Positions 45,697 to 56,003 of a stretch of DNA of 64,000 bases are shown piece by piece. The stretch's first letter is position 1. The number at the start of each line of letters is the position of its first letter. The stretch comes from Cloeon dipterum (Eukaryota > Arthropoda > Insecta > Ephemeroptera > Baetidae). The stretch is taken from the NCBI RefSeq assembly GCF_949628265.1, contig NC_088790.1, forward strand, positions 9,118,545 through 9,182,544. The letters run 5' to 3'. A program made the position numbers and the translations under genes. Under the pieces are notes generated by a model. The model searched no databases, was not told the origin of the DNA, and was given only the letters and a program-made list of their open reading frames with translations.

Positions 45697-48600
45697 CTAA
45701 GGGTCTGAGGTGATTTTCGCGCACGTGATTGAGGGCCAAGCTCGGTGATGTAGCAGCAACTCGAGCAGTATCACGTCGCCGTTTGCTGCTGCGATGTGCA
45801 AGGCACTTCCTTTATCCGACACTAGATTCACATTTGCATCATTGTTGATAAGATATTCAATGCACTGAATGTAAGGGTTCAGCTCCTGTTCCCTTGGAGA
45901 AGTAAACGCCATCTCCGCTGGTTTTGGGTAAAATGGTGCATCGATATCGTAATTTGCATCGAGAAATGACTCCAAATCTACGGGCGGAGGAGATATTGTA
46001 CACCACTCGCGAGACCTTGTCGCAAGAACAATAATTGGAGTTTGTCCATTCATCAGGTCTACATCAACACTAAAACCATTATTTAGGAAAAGTTTAAGAA
46101 TATCCATTAATTTGTCTTCAATATCAACCCCGCGCGCCAAAGCGTACCACATTGCTTGCCTCTTCATTTCGTTGGTGTAAGGACGGTTTAAAAGATATTC
46201 CAAGCAGTCAAGTTGAGCGTGCATTGCTGCTTTATCCAGAGGGGTCAGCTTGAGGGAGGGCTCCTCCTCATCCCAGTACTTCACGCTCTCTGCACAGATA
46301 TTAGCATCGTTTTCTTCTAAAAATTTTAGGATTTGTAAATTTCCATTTCCTGCTGCGTAATGAAACGGTGTCTCTAGCTTTTCGTCTCTTGCATTGACCT
46401 CCACTCCCTGAGCAAGTAGAAATTTGAGGCAATCTATGCTGCCGTGACTTGCAGAAATGTGCAAAGGGGTGAGACTCTTTTTTATTTTGAATGATTTAGC
46501 ATTTAAGTTTGCACCATTTTCGTGTAAAATTTCTAGAGCTCTCGGTTGATTTAAAAGGCAGGCACCATGAGCAGCAGTCCATCCATCGAGGCAGAGGTGA
46601 GTCTTATTCGTCGCGTTTGGTATTTTTGATAGAAGTGTCCTCATGAGATCAACTTTCCCCTTACTTGCAGCGTGGAATAATGGTGAGTCTCCATCCTTAT
46701 CTCTTTTTACATCTAAATTTTCTCCCATCAAATACAGAACCGTCTTTGTTTGTCCGCTCCGTGAAGCTATCTTTAACAGTCGCCTCCTCATTTCTAGTTT
46801 TCTTTCTTCGTTAGCTGTCATGTTTACTAGAATCTTGAGACATTCTAAGTGTCCTCGTCTTGCAGAATAGTCAGCTGGGATTCTTTGAATTTTGTCCTCC
46901 ATGTAAATCATTTTAGGATAAGCATTTGCAACTATTTCGACAATTTTAAATAGATTTCTATCCGCTGCTAAATGTAAAATCGTGCTATCTTCTTCTATGC
47001 GGCAGTTATGTGGTTGAAGTAAATCCAGCCGGGCTCCCAATTTCAGTAGAAGCAGAGCAAGATTTTCATTGGAAATGCAGGCAGCGTACAGGGGGTAGTA
47101 TTTGTACGTATTATTTCGAAAATCGTATTCGAACGGAGTGTTTAATAGGTCCTTAATATCACCAAAATTATTCTTTAACTTGGACTCAAAGAAGAGCTTG
47201 AACAAGCTGGCGTGGCCCTCTTTGCAGATATAGGACATCAAATCAATCTTGCGCTGCTGCAACTCAAAGCTCGTGATTGCTTCTATTTTGGTTGCTTCAA
47301 CCTTTGCCTCTCTAGACGCTCCCAAAAAGTAACTGTCGATGAAAGCCCTAACCTGGTCGAATTTTCGTTGCAGTAATATGTCACTTAGCTGAAAATTGTC
47401 TATATACTGGCATAATGGATCTTCTGATTTACTCAAATTGTGACCACATTTTGATAGAAACAAGACGCTCAGAAGAAACTCTGCGTACGTTTCATGCTCA
47501 AATGTGACAGATTCGAGTTTCTTACTTTCTGGATTGATGGAAACTCTTAAAATGCCAATGTGGTTGATTTCGTGCTGCTTGCGGATAATTTCTCTAGATA
47601 ACTTTTGGTCGTTAGGGAAGTATGATGATACTGTCAGTTCAATCATGAGATCCATTGCCTCTGACATAGATGATTCGTATTTCTTGTGTGACTTGTTCGT
47701 TCCGCAGTAACCCTCCAAATAAAACTCAATCTTGCTCATGACGAAGTGATGGTACAGGGAATGCAGACCACCGTCGAACGTATGCACTTGATCTCCAATT
47801 TCAGCAACCAACTTGAGTTGCATTGGCGTTCCTGTGAAATCGCTTTTTCCATCGCCGTTGAACTTATCCAACAATTCAGCGCACTCCTCACTATCTTTGA
47901 AAAGAAACATTCTCAAGAGCTTAATTTGCTCCTCCCGGGTCAGTGGATACATATCCAATAGTTCGAGCATGTCAATCTTCTTCCTAATGCTTTGCTCTCC
48001 GTGAATCCTGGTCGTAATCCATAAAGGTACGTTCGCTTTGTTTAACTGATGCAAAAGTTTGGAAGCGATATTTTCGTACTCCGGACATATTTCGTCAAAG
48101 CCGTCTGCGAGGACGAAAACATCGTGCTCACTTATCTTGCTCTTTATTGTTGATCCTTGGCTTGTCACCGAGTCTTTCGAGAAATTTGATGTACCAATCT
48201 GGCCCAGGCTTAAACTCTCCACAGGAATCGGCTTTTAATTCACGAAAGTACTGGCAGTATGTTTTGAAAGAAAAATGAATGACGAGAAATGTGTCTGGCA
48301 GTTTTTCCCGCAGTCTTTTGGCCAGCTCGTTTGTCGCCGCAGATTTTCCCATTCCGGCACCTGATCGAAGTAACCAAGAGCGGTTTATAGATCGATCATA
48401 AGGTTTCGTCGCCGCATCTTTTATTTTCATCACTAATTCCTCGAATGATGTCGTTTCTGCTTCTTTCACTTTCGTTGTGAAGGTAGGCTCTATGTAGACA
48501 TTTCTGCAAGGTTGAAAGGTAAGCAGATGGCAAAACGTGCTAACCACCTGGAAATGTATTTCACCGTCTGGTTCTTTGTTTTGATGCAAAAGGTTCACAA

Positions 48601-49411
48601 TCGCCTCTTGCAAACTAAGGTTACTTTTCAGCTCTGGATTCCGCAGCTCTTCTATCAATCCACTAAAGATGCTATTCTTCTCAGACTTAGCAGATCCGAA
48701 AAATGTAAATATTTCCCCGTGATTGTTTCCTTCCAACGTAAAGGCAGCTGGAGTCTAAAAATATTATTAGCATATTTCCACAACTTTTTCTCTTGTGCAC
48801 AATCATACCAATCCAATCAAAGGACCGTCGTCTCTGTAGCCGCCGTCCAGAAAGAAGAACAATTTAGGCTTTCCAGCTAGATCGCTGGACTTGGTTCCAA
48901 TAAATGAATGAGTTATCTCATTCGCAGCAACTTTTTTGTCTCTTGTGATATATGATGGTCAATCCCAGCTCAGGGTTATTAAGCAACCTTGCTAAAACGC
49001 AAATAACAATGGCTCCGTCTTCAGAGAGTCCTGAATTGTGGACTGAAGTTACTGAAATGCAAAAGAGTTCTTGTTGAAAAATACACTAATATATTTTAAT
49101 ATTTTATTATTTTAAGATATTATAAGATTTTAAGTAATTTTAATGCTATAAAATTTATTTTACCTTCTTGCACTACTTTAATCAAACGTTGCACACTGTA
49201 CAATCTTGTTTCGAAATCTAAATTTTGGAAGCTGATCTGCATTTCTTTTGCTAAAAATACGTGCTTATCATCGTGGAAAATCAAAGCGCGTCCTCTTCTA
49301 TATGGAAGTTTGTTGGTGGATCTCCATAAGTAATAGCGATTTTGTTCCTTTTTGACCAGCAGTTCAGGATCAGTTTTTGATTTGGCGTCTGTTTTTTCTA
49401 CCATTGGAAAA
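45697..49411 (-). CDS. pseudocaspase-NACHT-ankyrin (NLR-like) protein
   Basis: Exons 49164-49411 (ATG at 49404), 48988-49051, 48809-48941 and 45697-48754. Residues 1 to about 240 form a caspase-like fold (RRGRALIFHDDKHVF, GKPKLFFLDGGYRDDG) in which both catalytic residues are gone: the S-H-G site reads ARD and Q-A-C-R-G reads DGGYR. A NACHT ATPase follows with P-loop LLRSGAGMGKSAATNE, Walker B VFVLADGFDEI and a sensor-like LWITTRIH. A winged/helical region comes next, and then about ten ankyrin repeats (LTPLHISASHGSIDCLKFLL, ETPFHYAAGNGNLQILKFL). The frame shifts by one base between P-loop and Walker B (about 48130-48190). The last repeat is cut short at 45697, at the mariner. NACHT plus repeats is the architecture of innate immune NLR sensors. 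Confidence 0.78.
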
Positions 49412-49854
49412 CTGTAATGTTTCATTATAGAAATACATATATATTTCATTTCTATAAGAATTATAAAATCTATTTGGAGTTTGGAGTAAATAAATTATTG
49501 ATTGATTTAAAAGTGACTACTACCATAGACAAATCAATAAAAATGGAAGGCTAATTGGAGTTGAGGGGCTGTCAATTTTGTTGCTCGTTTCTCTTTTTGT
49601 TTGCTCAATCTGAAATGAGTGTAGACCGACGTTTTCTACGATCGCTGATTCAGCATTATCTGCAGCGTTTTTTAGGTTAAAAACTAAACGAGGCTTCCAG
49701 GGCCGAAACAGCCGTTGTACGGCACGAGAGCGTGTGATGCTATTTTTTTAATAATTAATATACCAATTAGCCTTCCATTCTTATTAATTTGCCTTTGGGA
49801 TAGAGTATCCATTTTAAAATCAGTTAATATCGATATTTCATATTTATGTTTTCC

Positions 49855-50922
49855 CTATAACCTTGAAACGGTAAACTTCTTGTGGCTCGAGAACTGAAGC
49901 TGCGGAGTTTGGCCAAACGCTCCATTCATGGTAGCTTTCTCGCATATTCGCCACTTCACCCCAGTAAGGAAGATAATTAAATCCACGTCCTTCGTTATGC
50001 TGTCAAGCTCTTCGCAAAACCCCGTCACAAGCCAGGTTCCCAATCTGTTCCTCTGAGCCCTCACAGCTGCGCAATTGGTCCTATTTCAATATTTAATTGG
50101 TTGCTATAAACGTTAGTACCTTCAACTGTGGAATAGAAAATAATTAAATTTTCACAGTTGGGTTGAATAGAGAACCACATTGATTTATCATCCACTGGAT
50201 TCTTCTCGAGGATTTCTTTGCTTGCCGGCAGGCGGATTTCATCACTTGTGCCGCGGCATGGCTACAAAATTCGTAAAAATTATTTTTATTTTCATATAAA
50301 TAAATCATGTTTAACCATTATACTCACTCCGAAAAAGATAAGTTTGATGCAGTCTTGCAACTGAGGAATCACCTTGAGTCGATTCCACACATCATTAGTG
50401 TGGTACTCCTCGAAAGGTTGATTAGGATCGTTTGGTTTCTTCGCTAGATGGTCTGTGAAGATAGTTCCGCTTGAAGCACCGTGCGAAAGGATGAACAAAA
50501 TAAACATTTCTGGTGTCTCGGCTTCTGCAGATTAATTAAAATAATATGTTATTTAACTGCGCAAGACAGCAATTACTGAATAGCGTTACCCTCTCCATTC
50601 ACAGTAAAGAGTGAAAATAAATTGTCGCGATTTCCTAGAAGGCTTAAGATTTCTTCTTTTGTAATAGACTTTAAATCTTTGAATCGACATTTTCTTCTCG
50701 TGAATGTTGAGCATAGTTTGGAGACATCATCCTGGTTACCTTCTCTCACATCATCGGTATTCTTAAACTCGTGATGAATAACTAGCACCCAAGTTCTGAA
50801 AGAAGGGTGAGGTAATCGGCATTTTCAATTATTATTTTAAAAAAATCTGACCTTGCTGGGTTTTTACTTTGGTTTTGGAAGTATCCAAACGATATATCTT
50901 TGTCTTTTTCAACTTTGTCCAT
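49855..50922 (-). CDS. caspase (C14) with intact catalytic motifs, upstream partner of the NACHT gene
   Basis: Exons 50852-50922, 50590-50795, 50328-50524, 50120-50261 and 49855-50066 total 828 nt, or 275 residues, with phases that agree throughout. The first strand is RTWVLVIHHEF. The catalytic histidine site is FILFILSHGASSGTIF. The nucleophile site is LIFFG-PCRG, split across an intron and equivalent to Q-A-C-R-G. The small subunit shows RNRLGTWLVTGFCEEL, where the Arg of the family's W-R-N (substrate Asp pocket) is kept. The prodomain is very short, as in effector caspases. Gln-Ala before the Cys is changed to Gly-Pro, so activity should be tested. The stop (TAG 49855-49857) overlaps a possible donor (CAAG|GTTATA) that would join in frame to the next gene. 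Confidence 0.82.
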
Positions 50923-51764
50923 GTTGCATCTCTGGCTTTCAATATTTAAAAAGTCTCAACTTCCTAAGAAAAATTTATATGAGGCAATTTAGGCTGCTGA
51001 TGATGCAAAAATAATCGGACTTGTCCTAGTAGATTGAAAGTGAAATTGTTTTAAATCTTCCAGCTTTGACCTAATGTGGTCATCTTTTCGCCTCCCCGCA
51101 CCGAGGCCTTTTATTGGAACGCCAGACATTTGTCTGTAAAGCCGCTGGAAAGGTGAAACCAGCAAGTGGCGAGTCAGCGCCGGTGCGCCTCCCAGCCTGT
51201 TCAGCTATTTGAGCATTTTAACCAGTCACTCAATAATTATTCGCGACATGTTTCGGCTCCAACTGGTACCCTAATTTTAACACGTAGGCTTTGAAGCCCT
51301 AAAATACACGTACGTCCCATTATTTCTCCATCATCAGAAAAGTCTTACTCGAGTGAAAATGTCAAATCACAAAAATCACAATAAATTTATTTTAATTATT
51401 TAATCGTTGTATAATTTAATACTAGCTTAACACTTCCGGCATAAGTTTAATCACTTATCAATTTACCTTAAACTGGAGCAGGCTAGAAATTCGAGCAATC
51501 TTCTCTGAAATTGAAGTTTGACTGCCCTACAAAATCATCGGTATAGCTTCATCAAACTTAGACTTTTTCACTGATAACTATAGCCGCAGCGTCATGTCTC
51601 TTTTGACGCAATAATAACGCAACAACCTTGATGGTGCATGTCATCATGCATATAATTTAATGACAAGAATTTAGGAAAACAAAAAAAAACATCGAAAGCT
51701 TAACAATATTTATATTTACAATTTATAAAATCTAAACAATTAGATATTTTATCCATATAGGCAA
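50923..51764. other. intergenic region between caspase gene and sugar transporter
   Basis: It contains the caspase promoter region, one copy of the dispersed repeat (51063-51205) and the 3' flank of the transporter. No gene seen. Confidence 0.5.
51063..51205. repeat. dispersed repeat, copy 2
   Basis: Related to 12645-12805 in the same orientation, sharing CCCCGCACCGAGG, CGCCAGACATTTGTC, CCAGCAAGTGGCGAGTC and GTGCGCCTCCCAGCC. A short piece of it (CTCCGCACCGAGGACTTTTT) may also occur near 60312. Confidence 0.65.
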
Positions 51765-54449
51765 TTATCTCTTAAACAGGTTCTGAATTTCCTGCAGAGA
51801 TTTGCCTCTGGTTTCAGGAAGAATAAGATACACAAAAAGTGTTCCTGTAGCAGAGACACAGCCGAAAACGAGGAAAACTTCGCCTTCGCCAAAAAGGCTT
51901 ATAGCAAATGGGTAGATCTTGACAACAGTAAAAATGTAGATATAAGCAACGCTTGAGAGCAAGCCTGAAGCCAGCCCACGGCAGTTTGCAGGGATAATTT
52001 CGCCCAACATCACCCAAGGTATTGAGAAAAAACCTGGAAAATTGAAAAATATTTCATTATATGATTGGAAAATCTTTGCTGAACTACATCGTGCCTTTAA
52101 AAAATGTTTAAGACCAAAGCTAGGCTATGTTGAGGAAGATTTGGACGTCCTAGTCAAATTATTTAGTTTTCTTTCACTGCCACTAAATTTTATCCGTCAA
52201 ACGTTTAAACCTAATTTTATTATCTCTCAGAATATTTAATTTAAAAAATTAAAATCATTTGTCAATTTCAATCAGATTTTTCACATACGGCTTACCGAAA
52301 GTGTTGAAAGCAATAAAGGTGGCAACGCAGGCGAGGGAGGCGAAGAGGGGTGGCGTGCCGGTGGCGAGGACAACGATGCCGAGGGCAGTCATACTGACGG
52401 CCATGCCCGCGCCTGAGATGATGGTGACGGTGCGGCGGCCGACTCTGGACAGCAGGCAGCAGCTCAGGCAGACGACCAGTAGGCGGGTGGCACCGATCAC
52501 AATAGCTGCCTGGTTGGTGCTCAGCACGCCGTCGCCGGACGACTCGAACATTTGCACCGTGTAGAAGGTGACAGCGTTCATGCCGCAAAACTGCTGGAAG
52601 GTGAAGAAGGCCAGCATGATGAGCAGCGGCCGCCGGGAGGTGCGTGACAACAGACACTGCCACGCAGACAACTCTGCAGTTTCGGCTTTTGAATCGCTTC
52701 TGGAATGGAAATTTTCAGCGATGAGAGATGAAATTAATTTAAAAAAAGACATATTTTCTTTTATAGAAAACCCCTCCAGTTTGCAAAGTTCCGTTTATGG
52801 GTTCAATTGGTAGCGAAAAATAATACTACAATATATCGACCGGACCTAATCCTGCACGAAAAAAATATCGGAGAAAAATCTACACATTTTTTGCCAAAAT
52901 ATGAAAATTTAATTCAAGCTGATGAAGCTATTGTTTATAAAAGGGTTGCTTTCGAAAGTTCGCAGTTGCAGATGCATAATTATGTGACCCAATATTCCAT
53001 TGAATGCATAACCACTTATGCCCTTCAAACTGAAACCTACGTGCACGTGCGACTTTCAATTTGTTTCGCCAATTTTTTTAATAAAAGTATACGCGTCAGT
53101 GAAACGTACTTACGTAGAAATTTGAGGATCTTCACCGCCACTGCTCTTGCCGAACCACTGCAGTGCTTTCTTCATTTCTTCCGTCCTACCCTTCGCCCTG
53201 AGCCACGCAGGGCTCTCAGGCAGGACGAACAGCACCACAAGGTTCACCAACGGCACTAGGGCGCCAAATGTCGCCACCAGGTTCCACTGCAGGCCTAACG
53301 CGCCCAGCATATACACTTGCAACAAACCAATCGCAAAAGTCACGCTCGGCACCGAGCCGAGGACGTTTCGCAGACTCGGCGTTGTCACCTCGCTGATGTA
53401 CACCTGAGGAAAATGAAAACAAAGAATGGCTAATGACTCACACAGAACGATTGAATTTCATTATTTTGTATGTTTAAAACTTATTTTATAGCACCACTAA
53501 AAATCAAACATAATAGAGTTCCAATCTTCAATTTATCGGGTAAAACACTTTAAAATTTTGGTACACAATAGTATTCAAATTTATATTTCATCCCATTTTA
53601 GTGATAATATATAGCAGCCTTTTTAAATTTTAAAAAGTTCCGGTAATAATTATGCGGTAAAAAATGATTCCCCGTCTGAGATATTAAGATTAAATTTTTA
53701 TATTAATGAAGACCAAAAAGACTTAGTTATTTATTATTAAAAAAACCAGAGACGGTGAGATTTTTGCTCGAAAAATGCTTATGATCGGAATGGTACTTAA
53801 CATTTATTAAGAAAATGGATCGATTAAATTTGTTGAATTTGAAACCAATAATCATCTTGGATTTACTCCCTTTTAAAAATCATTCTATTTCAAATTTTTA
53901 CAAATTTTACTGAATTTAAAATGTGAGTTAACTGTAATATTCACTTGTATTGTGGAGTCAATCATTCCAACGCCGAGTCCAGAAAGAAGGCGCCCTGCAT
54001 AAATGTAGTACACATTGGGCGCGAAAGCAACGAACAGCCAGCCGATGATGCGGGGCACGCACTGCAGCTGCATGGACCGCTTTCGGCCCACGTTGTCCAT
54101 CAGGTAACTGATCAACATGCTTCCAATGGCACAGCTTAGAGCAGGCAAACTTGCTGCGGATTTTGCAAACGCCAATGTAATTTAATTTCAAAAGAAGAAG
54201 CTCATTAACTTGCAAATGGAATATTAATTTACCTATCCATGAGGCCTCATCTTCCGTGATAGGGAACCAGCTCTCTTGATGCTGCATTTGCGGCAGCGCG
54301 ATCGCCGAAAAGCCGAAAATCAAGCCATTGTCAAATGATGACATGGACCCCAACAGACATGTAAAAATCTGCTCTTGTACTCATGTTAGAATTACTGAAA
54401 TTAAAACTTCAGCGCTTATTAAGCTCACCTCTTTAATTGCAGAACGCAT
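51765..54449 (-). CDS. sugar (facilitated trehalose-type) MFS transporter
   Basis: Exons 54429-54449, 54233-54368, 53945-54153, 53114-53403, 52296-52699 and 51765-52033 give about 442 residues in consistent phases. Sugar-porter signatures are present in order: LMDNVGRKRSMQ (loop 2-3 D/N-x-x-G-R-K/R), YAGRLLSGLGVGM, YISEVTTPSLRN, LPESPAWLRAKGR (loop 6-7 P-E-S-P), QQFCGMNAVTFYTVQMF (helix 7), LSRVGRRTVTI, LGEIIPANCRG, and LPETRGKSLQEI at the end. The set is typical of insect Tret1/SLC2-like plasma-membrane carriers of trehalose or hexoses. The tiny first exon (MRSAIKE) is inferred from an ATG and donor in the right phase. The small intron pattern and lack of a long N-terminal tail fit a Tret1-like paralog. 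Confidence 0.85.
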
Positions 54450-55068
54450 CCTTTCGCTTTTCTCGGCGTCAGCAAGTGTGTGCAACAAATCCAAACAATT
54501 ATTCCACCGTGCGTGCTAAAACGCTTGCCTTCTTATTTCATGTTCTTTGAATAACACACGAAGTTGTCACATGTTGCGCTCAACTTTGCAAAAATTGGAA
54601 AACGTGTGACTTGCTTAACGGTCCGGATTGTTTGCTCTGGCGCCTCCGAACAGTTTTATGGCACCTCGCTATTGTGATTTTGCACCAACGACCTTGCCCG
54701 CAGCGAGAACAACAGATAAATTGATCATATCTGCTATCTGCTGTTGAACCACATAATTCTTGAGCGAAACACGGACAAAACATCTTGTTTACTGCTGTCA
54801 AATTGGCACGACAATAAATAATAATTTTTTCTTTTGTACAATTTGCCTTTATTTCAGATACAAAATTTTAAATGAAGAGAATTTAAAAAAGTCCCTTATA
54901 AGGAATAGCACACGATTGAAAGGCCCAACCCGCAATGACTTAGGTGAAAAGAAAACCATTTCCCAAAACTAAACACAAGTTGTACAAAATTTACATATAT
55001 TATTTGAAATAAAATTTATAATGGTATAAACCTGACAATTTCAACAACAATTAATATGTGAAAGAATC
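54450..55068. other. intergenic region, no gene seen
   Basis: Upstream region of the transporter and 3' flank of the SLC26 gene. A 73-codon minus ORF at 54580-54801 is Cys-rich but has no recognisable domain or splice context. Confidence 0.5.
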
Positions 55069-55921
55069 CTATCCAGCTGCGGCACCAAATTCAACGGGTG
55101 CAACTTCTCGGGCAGGCAGCTAAAAGCAATTCAAGATAAGCTTCTGCTGCAATGTTTAAAACTGCAGATTGAATACCTTGAGCTGTGGTATGGTGTTTTG
55201 TGCAAAGTGAACAGCATCCGCGATGGTAGGGAAAAGAGGCAGCGCGTCTTCGCCTTCTGTGTAGCCGCACTTTTTGATTTGCTCAAAAACAGGACCTTAA
55301 AAAGCATATAATTATATTTGTTTCAAAAAAGAAATTTTTTAATTTTAATTCCGTCTTACCTAGACAACCAGTAATATATACTGGAATGTCTACTTCTTTG
55401 TACTCGGTGTAAACTTTCTTCAGGGCACCACTGCCAGCTGGATCGATACTGCTCATTGAATAGAAGTCCAAAATAATGCAGTAGGTCTGCAAATTGAAAA
55501 TTAATATCCGTATATTTTAGAACTAAAAATTTGCTAATTTGTTCACCTTCTGCGGAACATTTATTTCGGTGTGATCACCAACAAATGCAATATTAGTTGT
55601 TCCTTCCACTCTTGAGGTGCTTGCCTCTGCCATTCCTCCATGCTGCATTAAATACATTTATTGTAAATTTTATTAAAACTCGATTAAAGTAGCCAATAGT
55701 CTATTACCTGTTTTTTGAGCATCTTCTCGGTTTTCTTCATTTCCCGATTCTTTCTTCTTTTCTCTTTTTGGGCATTTATTCCGCTTAGCCTGGCAACTTC
55801 TTCCCTCAAGTGGCCCCTTATATTTTAATCAAAAAATGGAGATGCCATGATTGGGGTATTTTCAATAATGCTCAACTTTTACATATATATAATTGATATA
55901 TCAATGAAACCTTACATTAAT

Positions 55922-56003
<82 letters not shown>

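Noticed and set aside
54580-54801. Cys-rich minus ORF of 73 codons
   Set aside because: Cysteine spacing fits no zinc-binding family I know, and it lies in the transporter promoter region.
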